Source: Pseudomonas guangdongensis (GTDB lineage Bacteria > Pseudomonadota > Gammaproteobacteria > Pseudomonadales > Pseudomonadaceae). Taken from it: DNA of 64,000 bases. Of the stretch, positions 9,058 through 19,622 are shown piece by piece. The stretch lies in contig NZ_LT629780.1 of NCBI RefSeq assembly GCF_900105885.1, positions 62,001-126,000 on the forward strand, written 5' to 3'. A model generated the notes under the pieces. That model worked only from the letters and a program-made list of their open reading frames with translations. It was not told where the DNA came from and did no database searches. The translations under genes and the position numbers were made by a program. How positions within the stretch are numbered: the stretch's first letter is position 1; each line of letters starts with the position of its first letter.

Positions 9058-11358
9058 ATGGACCTGAGCATCTGGGAGCGCCTGCTGCGCTGGCGCGACC
9101 CGGCACTGTTGCTGCTGAGCGGACTGGCGCTGCTGGCCGGCGGCCTGGCCCAGTGGCGGGGCGACGCCGGACTGGCGGCGGCGAGCTGGGCGGCGGGCAG
9201 CCTGCTGATGGCGCTGGTGCTGGGCGTCGAGATCGTCCGCCGCCTGCTGCGCGGCGAAACCGGCGTCGACCTGCTGGCCCTGCTGGCCATCGGCGCCGCC
9301 CTGGCGTTCGAGCAATGGCTGGTCGCCGCGGTGGTGGCGCTGATGCTGGCCAGCGGCCGCACCCTGGAGTTCCTCACCCACCAACGCGCCGAGCGCGAGC
9401 TGCGCGCGCTGATCGACCGCGCGCCGCGCGAGGCCTGGCTGGACGAGGGCGGCGACCTGCGCCGGGTGCCGGTCGAGCAGGTGCGGATCGGTCAGGTGCT
9501 GCTGGTGCGCCTGGGCGAGGTGGTGCCGGTCGACGGCCGGCTGCTCAGCCCCAGCGCCAGCCTCGACGAGTCGGCACTGAGCGGCGAGTCGCTGCCAGTG
9601 ACACGCCCGTGCGACAGCCTGCTGGCCAGCGGCGTGGTCAACATCGGCGCGCCGTTCCAGCTGCAGGCCACGCAGACCGCCGCGCAGAGCACCTATGCCG
9701 GGGTGGTGCGGCTGGCCGAGGCGGCGCGCCGCTCGCGCGCGCCCTTCGTGCGCCTGGCCGACCGCTACGCGCTGTTCTTCATCCCCTTGAGCCTGGCGCT
9801 GGCGGGACTGGCCGGATGGCTGAGCGGCGATCCGCTGCGCGTGCTGGCGGTGCTGGTGGTGGCCACGCCCTGCCCGCTGATCCTCGCCGTGCCGATCGCC
9901 ATCATGGGCGGCATCTCGCGGGCCGCGCGGCGCGGCATCCTGATCAAGGACGGCGCCACCCTGGAGGCGCTGGCCGGGGTGCAGCAGCTGTTCCTCGACA
10001 AGACCGGCACCCTGACCAGCGGCCAGGCCCGGCTGCAGTCGGTGGAGGTCAGGGACGACGGCGATCCGCAGCGGGTGCTCGGCTGGGCGGCGTCGCTGGC
10101 CCAGGCGTCGGTGCACCCGATCTCCCAGGCCATCGTCTGCGCCGCCCAGCAGCAAGGGTTGCCGCTGCAGGCGCCGCAGGCGGTGGAGGAAAGCCCCGGC
10201 GCCGGGCTGTGCGGTCGGGTCGACGGCCATCGGGTGCGGCTCGGCACCCTGTCGTTCGCCCAGGCCGAGCAAGCGGACAACCGCTGGGCGGCGAGCATCC
10301 TGCGGCGCATGGACTACGCCGCCTGCGGCGGCAGCTTCGTGCAGGTCGACGGCGAGCTGGTCGGCGCCCTGCTGTTCGCCGACAGCGTGCGCCGGGAAAC
10401 GCCGCGGGTGATCCGGCGCCTGCGCGCCGCCGGCATCCGGCGCATCGTCATGCTCACCGGCGACCGCCTGGAAACCGCCGAGATGATCGCCCTGGCCGCC
10501 GGCATCGACGAGCTGCGCGCCGGGCTGTCCCCGGCGGACAAGGTATGCGCCGTGCAGGAGGCGCGCAGCGCCGGGATGACCCTGATGGTCGGCGACGGCA
10601 TCAACGACGCGCCGGCGCTGGCGGCGGCCGACGTCGGCATGGCGATGGGCGCGGCCGGCGCCACCGCCTCGGCGGAGGCGGCGGGCGCGGTGTTGCTGGT
10701 CGACCGTCTGGATCGCCTGGTCGAGGCGCTGGAGATCGCCCGGCAGACCCGCGCGATCGCCCGCCAGGGCGTGCTGGCCGGCATGGGGCTGTCGCTGTTG
10801 GCCATGCTGGCCGCGGCCTTCGGCTACCTGCCGGCGCTGGCCGGCGCGGTGGTGCAGGAGCTGATCGACGTCGCGGTGATCCTCTATGCGCTGCGCGCGC
10901 TAGGCCCGCACGGGGCGGCGACACCCTGGCTCAGCGGCGAGCAGATCGACCGTCTGCAGGACAAGCACGCCCAGCTGACGCGCGTGCTGGATCGCCTGCA
11001 GCAACTGGCCGTGGAGTACCACCGGCTGGAGCCGGAGGCCGGACGCCGGGCGTTCGCCGCACTGGTGGATGACCTGCAGCTGCTGCTGGTCGAACACGAG
11101 CACGACGACGAGCGCAGCCTCTACCCCTGGCTGTCGGCGCAACTGGCCGGCGAAGACCCGCTGTCGGCGCTGAGCCGCGGGCATCGTGAGATATTCCGCC
11201 TGATTCACCTGCTGACTCGCATGCGTGACGACCTGCTGGAGGATCCGGCGGCCATCCCGAGCGATGAGCTGCAGACGCTGCTGATTCGCCTGGACACCCT
11301 GGTGCGCCTGCACTTCGAGCAGGAGGAGGAGCTGTTCGAGTGCCTGGACAGGCGTTGA
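9058..11358 (+). CDS. P1B-5-type metal-transporting ATPase with C-terminal hemerythrin domain
   Basis: This 766-aa inner-membrane P-type ATPase has SGES (175-178), the membrane metal motif TPCP (270-273), phosphorylated Asp314 in DKTGT, HP at 353-354, TGDR (467-470) and GDGIND (512-517). It lacks an N-terminal metal-binding domain. TPCP together with QELID (600-604) in a late helix fits subgroup P1B-5, whose studied members move Ni or Fe. Residues from about 625 form a hemerythrin-like four-helix domain with candidate di-iron ligands H655, H680, H682, H709, E711, H752 and E756. GGGGAGGAG precedes the ATG. It is divergent from the DUF2271-reductase-apbE unit, which suggests shared control and an iron-related role; the substrate is inferred. 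Confidence 0.9.
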   Translation: MDLSIWERLLRWRDPALLLLSGLALLAGGLAQWRGDAGLAAASWAAGSLLMALVLGVEIVRRLLRGETGVDLLALLAIGAALAFEQWLVAAVVALMLASGRTLEFLTHQRAERELRALIDRAPREAWLDEGGDLRRVPVEQVRIGQVLLVRLGEVVPVDGRLLSPSASLDESALSGESLPVTRPCDSLLASGVVNIGAPFQLQATQTAAQSTYAGVVRLAEAARRSRAPFVRLADRYALFFIPLSLALAGLAGWLSGDPLRVLAVLVVATPCPLILAVPIAIMGGISRAARRGILIKDGATLEALAGVQQLFLDKTGTLTSGQARLQSVEVRDDGDPQRVLGWAASLAQASVHPISQAIVCAAQQQGLPLQAPQAVEESPGAGLCGRVDGHRVRLGTLSFAQAEQADNRWAASILRRMDYAACGGSFVQVDGELVGALLFADSVRRETPRVIRRLRAAGIRRIVMLTGDRLETAEMIALAAGIDELRAGLSPADKVCAVQEARSAGMTLMVGDGINDAPALAAADVGMAMGAAGATASAEAAGAVLLVDRLDRLVEALEIARQTRAIARQGVLAGMGLSLLAMLAAAFGYLPALAGAVVQELIDVAVILYALRALGPHGAATPWLSGEQIDRLQDKHAQLTRVLDRLQQLAVEYHRLEPEAGRRAFAALVDDLQLLLVEHEHDDERSLYPWLSAQLAGEDPLSALSRGHREIFRLIHLLTRMRDDLLEDPAAIPSDELQTLLIRLDTLVRLHFEQEEELFECLDRR

Positions 11359-11505
11359 GCAGCGCCTGCCGGCACCGCACGGCCTTCCCGCCGCCAGCCG
11401 GGACTCTGGCGCATCGACGCTCCGCCAGGCCCGCCCCTCTGCGCACGATGGGCGGCGCGACGGGCCAGCGCCCGCGCCGCCCGCCGCGCAGCCGACCTCA
11501 GGCCG

Positions 11506-12447
11506 TCAGCACGGCCACAGGCCCCGAATCCCCGCCACGCCCTGGGCGCCGCTGCGCCAGGCGCGCTCGCGCTCGTCTGGGCCGAGCCCGCCGAGCAGGT
11601 AGACCGGCTGGTTGAAGCCGCGGATCAGCTCGGCGGCACGCTCCCAGCCCAGCGGTGCGACCCCGGGATGGCTGGCGGTGGGCTGCACCGGCGACAGGGT
11701 GGCGAAGTCGACGCCCAGTTGCGCGGCCAGCGCCAGCTCCTCGGCGTCGTGGCAGGAGGCGGCCAGCCAGCGGCCGGCGGGCAGCGGGCGCGGTGCGCCG
11801 GCCAGTTCGCGCAGCTGCGCGGCCGTGAGGTGCCAGCCGGCGGCGGGGAAGTCCGCCACCCAGGCCAGCGGCCCCTTGAGCAGCACCTCGGCGCGTCCGG
11901 CGCACAGCGCCAGCACCTCGTCGGCCAGGGCGCGATAGGCGCTGACCGACAACTGCGGCGCGCGCAGCTGCAGCAGACGAACGCCGCGCGCCAACGCCCG
12001 CTCGATGCCCGCCAGCAGCTCGGCGGCGGCCCCTGCGGCCGGGGTGATCAGGTAGTCGGCCGGCAGGCGCGCGGCAGTGACGATCGGCCGGTTGGCGGCG
12101 GGGAACTGGAAGTCGTCCAGCGCGCTCTCCTCCGCCCAGACCAGCGGCTGGCCTTCCATGCCGCGCGGCGTGCCGGCGAAGCCACTGACCTCCCAGACAT
12201 CCAGCAGCACCGAGAGATCGGGGTAGTCGTGGCGCACCTCGATCAGCGGGCGGGCCTGTTCGACGCGGATGTCCAGTTCCTCGTGCAGCTCGCGGGCCAG
12301 CGCCGCCTCGACCGGCTCGCCGGCCTCGACCTTGCCGCCGGGGAATTCCCACAGCCCGCCCTGGTGCTTGTCCGCCGGTCGTTGCGCCAGCAGGATGCGC
12401 CCGTCCGTGCCGCGGATCACCGCGGCCACCACATGCAATGCCTTCAC
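11506..12447 (-). CDS. mutT: Nudix hydrolase (MutT-type) fused to a ThiE/TenI-like domain
   Basis: Residues 1-130 of the 313-aa product form a Nudix hydrolase with the Nudix box starting GGKVEAGEPVEAALARELHEEL. This is the MutT class that removes 8-oxo-dGTP. The rest is a TIM-barrel domain like thiamine-phosphate synthase, with QLRAPQLS, GWHLTAAQL, ATLSPVQPTASHPG and LLGGLGPDE. The usual catalytic Lys after QLR and the NDR loop are not evident, so the second domain may not make thiamine phosphate. A GTG start at 12447 is chosen because GGGGAG lies 9 bases upstream and homologues begin near VKALHVVAAVI. The same fusion lies next to argJ in other pseudomonads. Confidence 0.88.
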   Translation of the reverse strand: MKALHVVAAVIRGTDGRILLAQRPADKHQGGLWEFPGGKVEAGEPVEAALARELHEELDIRVEQARPLIEVRHDYPDLSVLLDVWEVSGFAGTPRGMEGQPLVWAEESALDDFQFPAANRPIVTAARLPADYLITPAAGAAAELLAGIERALARGVRLLQLRAPQLSVSAYRALADEVLALCAGRAEVLLKGPLAWVADFPAAGWHLTAAQLRELAGAPRPLPAGRWLAASCHDAEELALAAQLGVDFATLSPVQPTASHPGVAPLGWERAAELIRGFNQPVYLLGGLGPDERERAWRSGAQGVAGIRGLWPC

Positions 12448-12471
12448 GTTTTCGCTCTCCCCAATGCACGA

Positions 12472-12501
12472 GGGCGTGCAGCACTCGCGCGCTGCACGCC
12501 C
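12472..12501 (-). other. Intercistronic hairpin between argJ and mutT
   Basis: An 11-bp perfect inverted repeat (12472-12482 with 12491-12501) encloses an 8-base loop between the argJ stop and the mutT start. No U-run follows on the minus strand, so it may act as an mRNA processing or stability element rather than a terminator. Confidence 0.5.
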
Positions 12502-12523
12502 CCGGTCCTTCACCGCCTGCCGA

Positions 12524-13741
12524 TCAGGAACGGTATTCGGCGTTGATCCGCACGTACTCGTGGGACAGGTCGGTGGTCCAGATGGTCTCGCTGCAGTCGC
12601 CGCGGCCCAGCTCGATGCGGATGGCGATTTCCTCGCGGGCCATCACCGCCGCGCCCTGCTCCTCGGTGTAGGTCGCGGCGCGGCCGCCCTGGCGGGCGAT
12701 GCACACGTCGCCGAGGAACACGTCGATCAGGCTGACGTCGAGGTTGGCCACGCCGGCGTAGCCGACCGCAGCGAGGATGCGCCCCCAGTTCGGGTCGGAG
12801 GCGAACAGCGCGGTCTTGATCAGCGGCGAATGAGCCACCGCGTAGGCGACGTCCAGGCACTCCTGGTGATTGCCGCCGCCGTTGACCTGCACGGTGACGA
12901 ACTTGGTGGCGCCCTCGCCGTCGCGGACGATGGCCTGGGCGACTTCCATGAACACCTCGAACACCGCCTGCTTGAGCTGGGCGTACAGCTCGCCGGCCTT
13001 CTCGGTGACTTCCGGCAGGGCGGCCCGGCCGGTGGCGATCAGCATGCAGCAGTCGTTGGTCGAGGTGTCGCCGTCGATGGTGATGCGGTTGAACGACTTG
13101 TTGGCGGCGTCGCGCACCAGGTCCTGCAGCACCGGCTGGGCGACCTTGGCGTCGGTGGCGATGTAGCCGAGCATGGTGGCCATGTTCGGGCGGATCATCC
13201 CGGCGCCCTTGCTGATGCCGGTGACGGTGACGGTGACGCCGTCGTGCTGGAACTGGCGGCTGGCCCCCTTGGGCAGGGTGTCGGTGGTCATGATGCCTTC
13301 GGCGGCCAGCGCCCAGTTGTCTTCCTTGAGGTCGGCCAGCGCGGCCGGCAGCGCGGCCTCGATCTTCTCAACCGGCAGCGGCTCGCCGATCACCCCGGTG
13401 GAGAACGGCAGGATCGCGTCCTCGGCGACGCCGGTCAGCGCGGCCAGCGCGGCGCAGCTGCGGCGGGCGTTGGCCAGGCCGTCGGCGCCGGTGCCGGCGT
13501 TGGCGTTGCCGGTGTTGGTCAGCAGGTAGCGCACCGCGCCGCCGAGGCGCTCGCGGGTGATCAGCACCGGCGCGGCGCAGAAGGCGTTGGTGGTGGTCAC
13601 CCCGGCGATGGTCGAGCCTTCGGCGCAGCGCATCACCACCACGTCCTTGCGGCCGACGCGCTTGATGCCGGCCGAGGCGATGCCGAGTTCGAAACCGGGA
13701 ACCGGGTGCAGGGTGGGCAGGGGACCGAGACCGACAGCCAT
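12524..13741 (-). CDS. argJ: Bifunctional ornithine acetyltransferase / N-acetylglutamate synthase ArgJ
   Basis: ArgJ recycles the acetyl group from N-acetylornithine to glutamate in arginine biosynthesis. The precursor has 405 aa and is autocleaved before the nucleophilic Thr189 in the motif [14 protein letters not shown]. The oxyanion-hole segment STGVIGEP (114-121) is also visible, and the C-terminus contains [18 protein letters not shown] lies 7 bases before the ATG at 13741. It is read in the same direction as secA upstream and the Nudix gene downstream; a secA terminator lies between secA and argJ. Confidence 0.96.
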   Translation of the reverse strand: MAVGLGPLPTLHPVPGFELGIASAGIKRVGRKDVVVMRCAEGSTIAGVTTTNAFCAAPVLITRERLGGAVRYLLTNTGNANAGTGADGLANARRSCAALAALTGVAEDAILPFSTGVIGEPLPVEKIEAALPAALADLKEDNWALAAEGIMTTDTLPKGASRQFQHDGVTVTVTGISKGAGMIRPNMATMLGYIATDAKVAQPVLQDLVRDAANKSFNRITIDGDTSTNDCCMLIATGRAALPEVTEKAGELYAQLKQAVFEVFMEVAQAIVRDGEGATKFVTVQVNGGGNHQECLDVAYAVAHSPLIKTALFASDPNWGRILAAVGYAGVANLDVSLIDVFLGDVCIARQGGRAATYTEEQGAAVMAREEIAIRIELGRGDCSETIWTTDLSHEYVRINAEYRS

Positions 13742-13790
13742 GGGGTAGCTCCTAGAAATGCGCGCTGCGCGAAAGGGATGGGAACAGTAT

Positions 13791-13826
13791 CAAAAACGCC
13801 GCGAGCGGCAAGGCCGGTCGCGGCGT
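13791..13826 (-). terminator. Intrinsic terminator of secA
   Basis: A 9-bp stem (13796-13804 with 13818-13826) encloses a GC-rich loop and is followed on the minus strand by TTTTTG. It lies 19 bases beyond the secA stop and before argJ. Confidence 0.8.
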
Positions 13827-13844
13827 GGGCAGGCCCTCGGCCGA

Positions 13845-16586
13845 TCAGCTGATCTGGCCGTGGCAGTGCTTGTACTTCTTGCCGGAGCCGCACGGACAGG
13901 GCTCGTTGCGACCGACCTTGGGCTCCTGGCGCACCGGCACCTGGGCCACCGCCACGTCGCCATCGGCCTGGGTCTCGGCGGCCGGAGCGTCGTCCAGGGC
14001 CGGCGCGGCGGCATGCTGGAACTGCATGCGCGCGGCCAGGGCCTCGGCCTCGCGGCGCAGGCGCTCCTCTTCCTCGGCCGGGTCGTTCTGGCGCACCTGG
14101 ACGTGGGACAGCACGCGGATGGCGTCGCGCTTGATGTTCTCCAGCAGCTCCTGGAACAGGGCGAAGGACTCGCGCTTGTACTCCTGCTTGGGGTTCTTCT
14201 GCGCGTAGCCGCGCAGGTGGATGCCGTGCCGCAGGTGGTCCATGGTCGACAGGTGGTCCTTCCACAGGTCGTCCAGCACACGCAGCAGGATCTGCTTCTC
14301 GAAGGTGCGCAGGGTTTCGCTGCCGGCCAGCTCTTCCTTCGCCTGGTAGGCCTGGACCAGTTCGTCGAGGATGCGCTGGCGCAGGGTTTCCTCGTAGAGC
14401 TTGTCGTCCTCGTCGAGCCACTGCTGGATCGGCAGCTGCAGGCCGAAGTCGCCGTAGAGGACGGCTTCCAGGCCGGCGATGTCCCACTGCTCGGGCAGCG
14501 ACTGCGGCGCGATGTGGGCGTCGATGGCACGTGCCAGCACCTCGGTGCGGAACTCGGCGATGGTCTCGCCGACATGCTCGGCGGCCAGCAGGCTGTTGCG
14601 CATGTGGTAGATCACCTTGCGCTGCTCGTTGGCCACGTCGTCGAATTCGAGCAGCTGCTTGCGGATGTCGAAGTTGCGCCCCTCGACCTTGCGCTGCGCC
14701 TTCTCGATGGCGTTGGTGACCATGCGGTGCTCGATGGCCTCTCCGGACTGCATGCCGAGGGCCTTCATGAAGTTCTTCACCCGGTCGGAGGCGAAGATGC
14801 GCATCAGGTTGTCTTCCAGCGACAGGTAGAAGCGGCTGGAACCCGGGTCGCCCTGGCGACCGGCACGGCCGCGCAGCTGGTTGTCGATGCGTCGCGATTC
14901 GTGGCGCTCGGAGGCGATCACGTGCAGGCCGCCGGCCTCGATCACCTGCTGGTGGCGCTTCTGCCAGTCGGCCTTGATCTGCGCGACCTGCTCGTCGGTC
15001 GGATTCTCCAGGGCGGCGACCTCCACCTCCCAGTTGCCGCCGAGGAGGATGTCGGTACCGCGGCCGGCCATGTTGGTGGCGATGGTCACCGCGCCGGGAC
15101 GACCGGCCTGGGCGATGATCTCGGCTTCCTTGTCGTGGAACTTGGCGTTGAGCACCTTGTGCTCGATGCCGGCCTTGCCGAGCAGCTGCGACAGGTACTC
15201 GGAGCCCTCCACCGAAGCGGTGCCGACCAGCACCGGACGGCCCTGGGCCTGGCATTCCTTGACGTCGGCGATGATCGCCGCGTACTTCTCTTCCTGGGTC
15301 AGGTAGACCAGGTCGTTGAAGTCCTTGCGCGCCACCGGGCGGTGGGTGGGGATCACCATCACGTCGAGGCCGTAGATCTGGCGGAACTCGAAGGCTTCGG
15401 TGTCGGCGGTGCCGGTCATGCCGGCGAGCTTGCCGTACAGGCGGAAGTAGTTCTGGAAGGTGGTCGAGGCCAGGGTCTGGCTCTCGGCCTGGATCTGCAC
15501 GCCTTCCTTGGCCTCGATGGCCTGGTGCAGGCCCTCGGACAGGCGGCGGCCCTGCATGGTGCGCCCGGTGTGCTCGTCGATCAGCACCACCTGGCCGTTC
15601 TGCACGATGTATTCGACGTTGCGGTGGAACAGGGTGTGGGCACGCAGCGCGGCGTAGGCGTGGGTCAGCAGACCGAGGTTGTGCGCCGAGTAGAGGCTCT
15701 CGCCCTCGGCCAGCAGGCCGGCCTGGGTGAGCAGTTCCTCGAGGAACTGGTGACCCTGTTCGGTCAGTTCGACCTGACGACTCTTCTCGTCGATGATGTA
15801 GTGGCCTTCCTGGCCCTCGGCACCCTCTTCCGCCTCGACCTGGCGCTCCAGGCGCGGGATCAACTGGTTCATCTGCAGGTACAGACGCGAGCTATCCTCG
15901 GCCGGGCCGGAGATGATCAGCGGGGTACGCGCCTCGTCGATGAGGATCGAGTCCACCTCGTCGACCACGGCGAAGTTCAGCTCGCGCTGGAACTTGTCTT
16001 CCAGGCTGAAGGCCATGTTGTCGCGCAGGTAATCGAAGCCGAATTCGTTGTTGGTGCCGTAGGTGATGTCGGCGGCATAGGCGGCGCGCTTGTCGGTCGG
16101 GTCCTGGAAGGGAGTGACCACGCCGACGCTGAGGCCGAGGAACTCGTACAGCGGACGCATCCAGTTGGCGTCGCGGCGCGCCAGGTAGTCGTTGACGGTG
16201 ACCACATGGACGCCCTTGCCGGACAGCGCATTGAGGTAGACCGCCAGGGTGCCGACCAGGGTCTTGCCCTCGCCGGTACGCATCTCGGCGATCTTGCCCT
16301 CGTGCAGGGTCATGCCGCCGATCAGCTGCACGTCGAAGTGACGCATGCCCATCACCCGCTTGCCGGCCTCGCGGGCCACGGCAAAGGCCTCGGGCAGCAG
16401 CTTGTCGAGCGACTCGCCCTGGGCCAGACGCGCCCTGAACTCTTCGGTCTTGGCCTTGAGCTGCTCGTCGGAGAGCGCAACCATCCGCTCTTCCAGCGCA
16501 TTGATGGCCTGGACCGCCTTGCTCATGCGCTTGACTTCACGGTCGTTCCGGCTTCCAAAGAGTTTCTTCAACAAAGGCGCAAACAT
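13845..16586 (-). CDS. secA: Preprotein translocase ATPase SecA
   Basis: SecA is the peripheral inner-membrane motor that drives unfolded preproteins through SecYEG. The protein has 913 aa, close to the 916 of P. aeruginosa. Walker A lies in [19 protein letters not shown] and Walker B in [21 protein letters not shown]. The helicase motif [17 protein letters not shown] and the C-terminal zinc/SecB-binding tail [16 protein letters not shown] are intact. The start at [21 protein letters not shown] (16586) follows the family; an ATG six codons upstream is possible, and neither has a strong ribosome site. It is divergent from dciA. No secM-like leader is evident. Confidence 0.96.
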   Translation of the reverse strand: MFAPLLKKLFGSRNDREVKRMSKAVQAINALEERMVALSDEQLKAKTEEFRARLAQGESLDKLLPEAFAVAREAGKRVMGMRHFDVQLIGGMTLHEGKIAEMRTGEGKTLVGTLAVYLNALSGKGVHVVTVNDYLARRDANWMRPLYEFLGLSVGVVTPFQDPTDKRAAYAADITYGTNNEFGFDYLRDNMAFSLEDKFQRELNFAVVDEVDSILIDEARTPLIISGPAEDSSRLYLQMNQLIPRLERQVEAEEGAEGQEGHYIIDEKSRQVELTEQGHQFLEELLTQAGLLAEGESLYSAHNLGLLTHAYAALRAHTLFHRNVEYIVQNGQVVLIDEHTGRTMQGRRLSEGLHQAIEAKEGVQIQAESQTLASTTFQNYFRLYGKLAGMTGTADTEAFEFRQIYGLDVMVIPTHRPVARKDFNDLVYLTQEEKYAAIIADVKECQAQGRPVLVGTASVEGSEYLSQLLGKAGIEHKVLNAKFHDKEAEIIAQAGRPGAVTIATNMAGRGTDILLGGNWEVEVAALENPTDEQVAQIKADWQKRHQQVIEAGGLHVIASERHESRRIDNQLRGRAGRQGDPGSSRFYLSLEDNLMRIFASDRVKNFMKALGMQSGEAIEHRMVTNAIEKAQRKVEGRNFDIRKQLLEFDDVANEQRKVIYHMRNSLLAAEHVGETIAEFRTEVLARAIDAHIAPQSLPEQWDIAGLEAVLYGDFGLQLPIQQWLDEDDKLYEETLRQRILDELVQAYQAKEELAGSETLRTFEKQILLRVLDDLWKDHLSTMDHLRHGIHLRGYAQKNPKQEYKRESFALFQELLENIKRDAIRVLSHVQVRQNDPAEEEERLRREAEALAARMQFQHAAAPALDDAPAAETQADGDVAVAQVPVRQEPKVGRNEPCPCGSGKKYKHCHGQIS

Positions 16587-16820
16587 ATCGAGAGGGTCAT
16601 CCATCTGGAGTCATGGAGGACACTCCCAGGGGAGTGCCCGGTGCCGTCAATGCGGCCGCGAAAGAGGCATTCTACCCGGAAACGCCGGCGAGAAAAGACG
16701 CCGCATGCGCATGTCCCAGCGCCCGCCAGAGCGCACCCGGCATGCTCGCCGGACGCTGCGACGGCTGCGCGCGACGCCATCTGCTACCATGACGATCCGC
16801 TCTGCCCCAGGCCCTTCGCG

Positions 16821-17285
16821 ATGACCTTCCGCCCCCTGCCCGCCCGCGCGCCGGCCGTCCTGCTGCGCGGGACGAAGACCCTCCAGCAGCTGTTCGGCGA
16901 GGCGCAGCGCCTGGCGCGCCTGCAGCAATTGCTGGAGAGCCAACTGCAGCCGGCCGCCCGCATGCACTGCCAGGTGGCCTCCTGGCGCCATGGCTGCCTG
17001 CTGCTGATCGTTACCGACGGGCAATGGGCCACCCACCTGCGCTACCAGCAGAAGCGTCTGCTGCGCCAGTTGCAGACCTGCAAGGAGTTCGCCGGGCTGG
17101 AGCGGATCCTGATCAAGGTGCAGCCCGCAACGCCCGCTCCGCAGAGCCGCCGCGCGCAACCGAGGCTCACCGACAGCGCCGCACAGACCCTGCGCAGCAC
17201 CGCGGCCGGCATCGCCGACCCGCGCCTGCGCGCCGCTCTGGAGCGGCTGGCCAGCCACACCGAGCCGGCGGCGCGCGACGACTGA
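16821..17285 (+). CDS. dciA: DciA family (DUF721) replicative helicase loader
   Basis: DciA proteins replace DnaC as DnaB loader or operator in most bacteria. The 154-aa product has the DUF721/KH-like core with LQQLFGEAQRLARLQQLLES at the start and a WATHLRYQQKRLLRQL helix near residues 70-85. The C-terminal tail (from about 110) is polar and predicted disordered, as in other DciA proteins. The ATG lies about 234 bases from the secA start on the opposite strand and converges with lpxC. This is the usual dciA position between secA and lpxC in Pseudomonas. Confidence 0.88.
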   Translation: MTFRPLPARAPAVLLRGTKTLQQLFGEAQRLARLQQLLESQLQPAARMHCQVASWRHGCLLLIVTDGQWATHLRYQQKRLLRQLQTCKEFAGLERILIKVQPATPAPQSRRAQPRLTDSAAQTLRSTAAGIADPRLRAALERLASHTEPAARDD

Positions 17286-17299
17286 AGCGGACGCCGGAC

Positions 17300-17326
17300 A
17301 AAAAAAGGCCACCGCGAAGGGTGGCC
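17300..17326 (-). terminator. Intrinsic terminator of lpxC and the dcw operon
   Basis: Stem GGCCACC/GGTGGCC (17307-17313 with 17320-17326) has a 6-base loop. On the minus strand it is followed by a run of seven T. It closes the long minus-strand cell-wall/division operon; in the dciA direction there is no U-run. Confidence 0.85.
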
Positions 17327-17351
17327 TCAAGAAAAGGGAGGGTACTGCGCG

Positions 17352-18299
<948 letters not shown>

Positions 18300-18374
18300 T
18301 CAGCAATGGGCGGGATGATAGCAGACCCCGCCTTTGCTGAACACCAATCAGAACAATCCTCCTGATACAGAATA

Positions 18375-19571
18375 TCAATCGGCCTGACGACGCAGGAACG
18401 CCGGAATGTCCAGATAGTCGAGGTCTTCCTGGGTATTGAGCTTGACCGCCGGAGTGCTGGCCGGACGCTGCGCGCCGCGCATCGACGGGTGCAGGTCGTA
18501 GTTGGTGCCCGCATAGTCGCGCCCCACCGGAGCCGCACTCGCCATGGCTGCCGGCGCCGCGCCGACCGACGCCTGCAGGGTGTTGTCGACCACCTTGGTG
18601 GGCTTCTCCATGCGCGCACCCAGGCCGGTGGCGACCACGGTGACGTGCAGCTCGTCGCGCATTTCCGGATCGATCACCGCACCGATCTTCACGGTGGCGT
18701 GCTCGGAGGTGAACTGCTCGATGATGCTGCCCACCTCGGTGTACTCGCCCAGCGACAGGTCGAGACCGGCGGTGATGTTGACCAAGATGCCGCGCGCGCC
18801 CTGCAGGTTGATGTCCTCCAGCAGCGGGTTGCGGATCGCCGCCTCGGTGGCTTCGCGGGCGCGGTTCGGGCCGCTGGCGTGGCCGGTACCCATCATCGCC
18901 ATGCCCATCTCGCTCATCACGGTACGCACGTCGGCGAAGTCGACGTTCATCAGACCCGGACGCTGCATGATGTCGGAGATGCCGCGCACCGCGCCGGCCA
19001 GCACGTCGTCGGCCTTGGCGAAAGCGGACAGCAGGCTGGCGTCCTTGCCGAGGATGGTCAGCAGCTTCTCGTTGGGGATGGTGATCAGCGAGTCGACGTG
19101 CTCGGACAGGGCGCGGATGCCCTCGTCGGCGATCTGCATGCGCCGGCGGCCTTCGAAGGGGAACGGCCGGGTGACCACCGCAACGGTGAGGATGCCCATC
19201 TCCTTCGCCACTTCGGCGATGATCGGCGCCGCACCGGTGCCGGTGCCACCACCCATGCCGGTGGTGATGAACACCATATTGGCGCCGTCGAGCAGCTCGG
19301 CGATGCGCTCGCGATCTTCCAGCGCGGCCTGGCGACCGACTTCCGGGTTGGTGCCGGCGCCCAGGCCCTTGGTGATGTTCTGGCCCAGTTGCAGGACGGT
19401 CTTGGCCTCGACCTTCTTCAGCGCTTGGGCATCGGTGTTGGCGCAGATGAAGTCGATATCCTCGATGTTGCTGCGCAGCATGTGATTGACCGCGTTGCCG
19501 CCGCCACCGCCGACACCGATGACCTTGATCACCGCGCTGGATTGGAAGTTGTCGACCAGTTCAAAATTCAT
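18375..19571 (-). CDS. ftsZ: Cell division GTPase FtsZ
   Basis: FtsZ polymerises with GTP to form the Z ring. The 398-aa protein has the tubulin signature GGGTGTGAAPIIAE (about 107-120), IKVIGVGGGGGNAVNHM at the N-terminus and the T7 loop MNVDFADVR. A variable linker leads to the C-terminal peptide LDYLDIPAFLRRQAD, which binds FtsA, ZipA and other partners. AAGGAG lies 7-9 bases before the ATG. It follows ftsA by 51 bases in the dcw cluster. Confidence 0.98.
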   Translation of the reverse strand: MNFELVDNFQSSAVIKVIGVGGGGGNAVNHMLRSNIEDIDFICANTDAQALKKVEAKTVLQLGQNITKGLGAGTNPEVGRQAALEDRERIAELLDGANMVFITTGMGGGTGTGAAPIIAEVAKEMGILTVAVVTRPFPFEGRRRMQIADEGIRALSEHVDSLITIPNEKLLTILGKDASLLSAFAKADDVLAGAVRGISDIMQRPGLMNVDFADVRTVMSEMGMAMMGTGHASGPNRAREATEAAIRNPLLEDINLQGARGILVNITAGLDLSLGEYTEVGSIIEQFTSEHATVKIGAVIDPEMRDELHVTVVATGLGARMEKPTKVVDNTLQASVGAAPAAMASAAPVGRDYAGTNYDLHPSMRGAQRPASTPAVKLNTQEDLDYLDIPAFLRRQAD

Positions 19572-19622
19572 TTTCCCTCTCCTTATCCCTTTCTACTCGT
19601 TATTTGCCGGGGCCCGTCGAAC

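Noticed and set aside
9058..11358. Copper or cadmium/zinc ATPase
   Set aside because: The membrane motif is TPCP, not CPC, and there is no N-terminal metal-binding domain.
13758..17285. Single 1,175-codon plus-strand frame
   Set aside because: Only its end (from 16821) is a real gene, dciA. The rest is antisense to secA.
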